Assembly (NCBI GenBank): GCA_900556295.1
Contig: USOK01000110.1
Coordinates: 1 to 5,914, forward strand
DNA from: an uncultured bacterium
GTDB taxonomy: Bacteria > Cyanobacteriota > Vampirovibrionia > Gastranaerophilales > Gastranaerophilaceae
Direction: 5' to 3'
Length of the DNA: 5,914 nucleotides
Each line of letters opens with the position of its first letter. The stretch's first letter is position 1. The notes beneath the pieces are model-generated. The model worked only from the letters and a program-made list of their open reading frames with translations, had not been told where the DNA came from and made no database searches. Shown piece by piece: positions 5,862 through 5,914 of the stretch. The translations under genes and the position numbers were made by a program.

Positions 5862-5914
5862 AACACGTATCAAGTTCGAATCTTTTTGTAGACCGGAAAA
5901 TCTTTTCACGCCGG

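Noticed and set aside
5868..5890. GTTCGAATC string resembling a tRNA T-loop
   Set aside because: The flanking bases do not form a 5-bp T-stem, and no anticodon, D or acceptor arm is present on either strand.

Overview
The window is AT-rich DNA from a bacterium. It carries the nearly complete 3' part of a pyruvate, phosphate dikinase gene, a large lineage-specific protein of unknown function, and a divergent pair made of a small Cro/CI-type repressor and a type IV pilin-like protein. The best guess for the host is the non-photosynthetic, gut-associated sister group of cyanobacteria (Vampirovibrionia/Melainabacteria, order Gastranaerophilales). This rests on two things recalled from that group and not checked by search: the N-terminal style of the 491-residue protein (MGMSASQARFLGLTARKTN...) and the pilin N-terminus with its duplicated GFTLAE motif. 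Treat the placement as an inference.

Layout: (1) 1-2652, pyruvate phosphate dikinase, plus strand, with its first few codons beyond the left edge. It is followed by two compact hairpins and a very strong intrinsic terminator (2705-2741). (2) 2742-2873, a leader with no convincing promoter but a good Shine-Dalgarno, then a 491-residue protein (2874-4349) with conserved-looking ends, a Tyr/Asp/Gly/Asn/Thr-rich middle and a C-terminal coiled coil, closed by an intrinsic terminator (4384-4419). (3) 4420-4529, a short non-coding stretch with one 8-bp inverted repeat. (4) 4530-4856, an XRE-family repressor on the minus strand. (5) 4857-4982, the divergent intergenic region. It holds a consensus sigma-70 promoter (TTGACA, 17 nt, TATAAT) for the rightward gene, overlapped by a perfect 15-bp inverted repeat. 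(6) 4983-5774, a type IV pilin/pseudopilin-like protein. (7) 5775-5914, a terminator region and an unassigned tail.

The dikinase and the 491-residue protein look like independent transcription units, each with its own terminator. The repressor and pilin form a plausible regulatory module: the operator-like palindrome fills the -35/-10 spacer of an otherwise very strong promoter, so the neighbouring repressor is the obvious candidate to switch pilin expression. The most unusual item is the pilin N-terminus. A 20-codon segment with a small palindrome is placed so that the prepilin-peptidase motif GFTLAE occurs twice, exactly 60 nt apart, with only the second copy joined to the hydrophobic helix. 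No CRISPR array, RNA gene or transposase was found, and no stretch over 300 bases lacks a gene.
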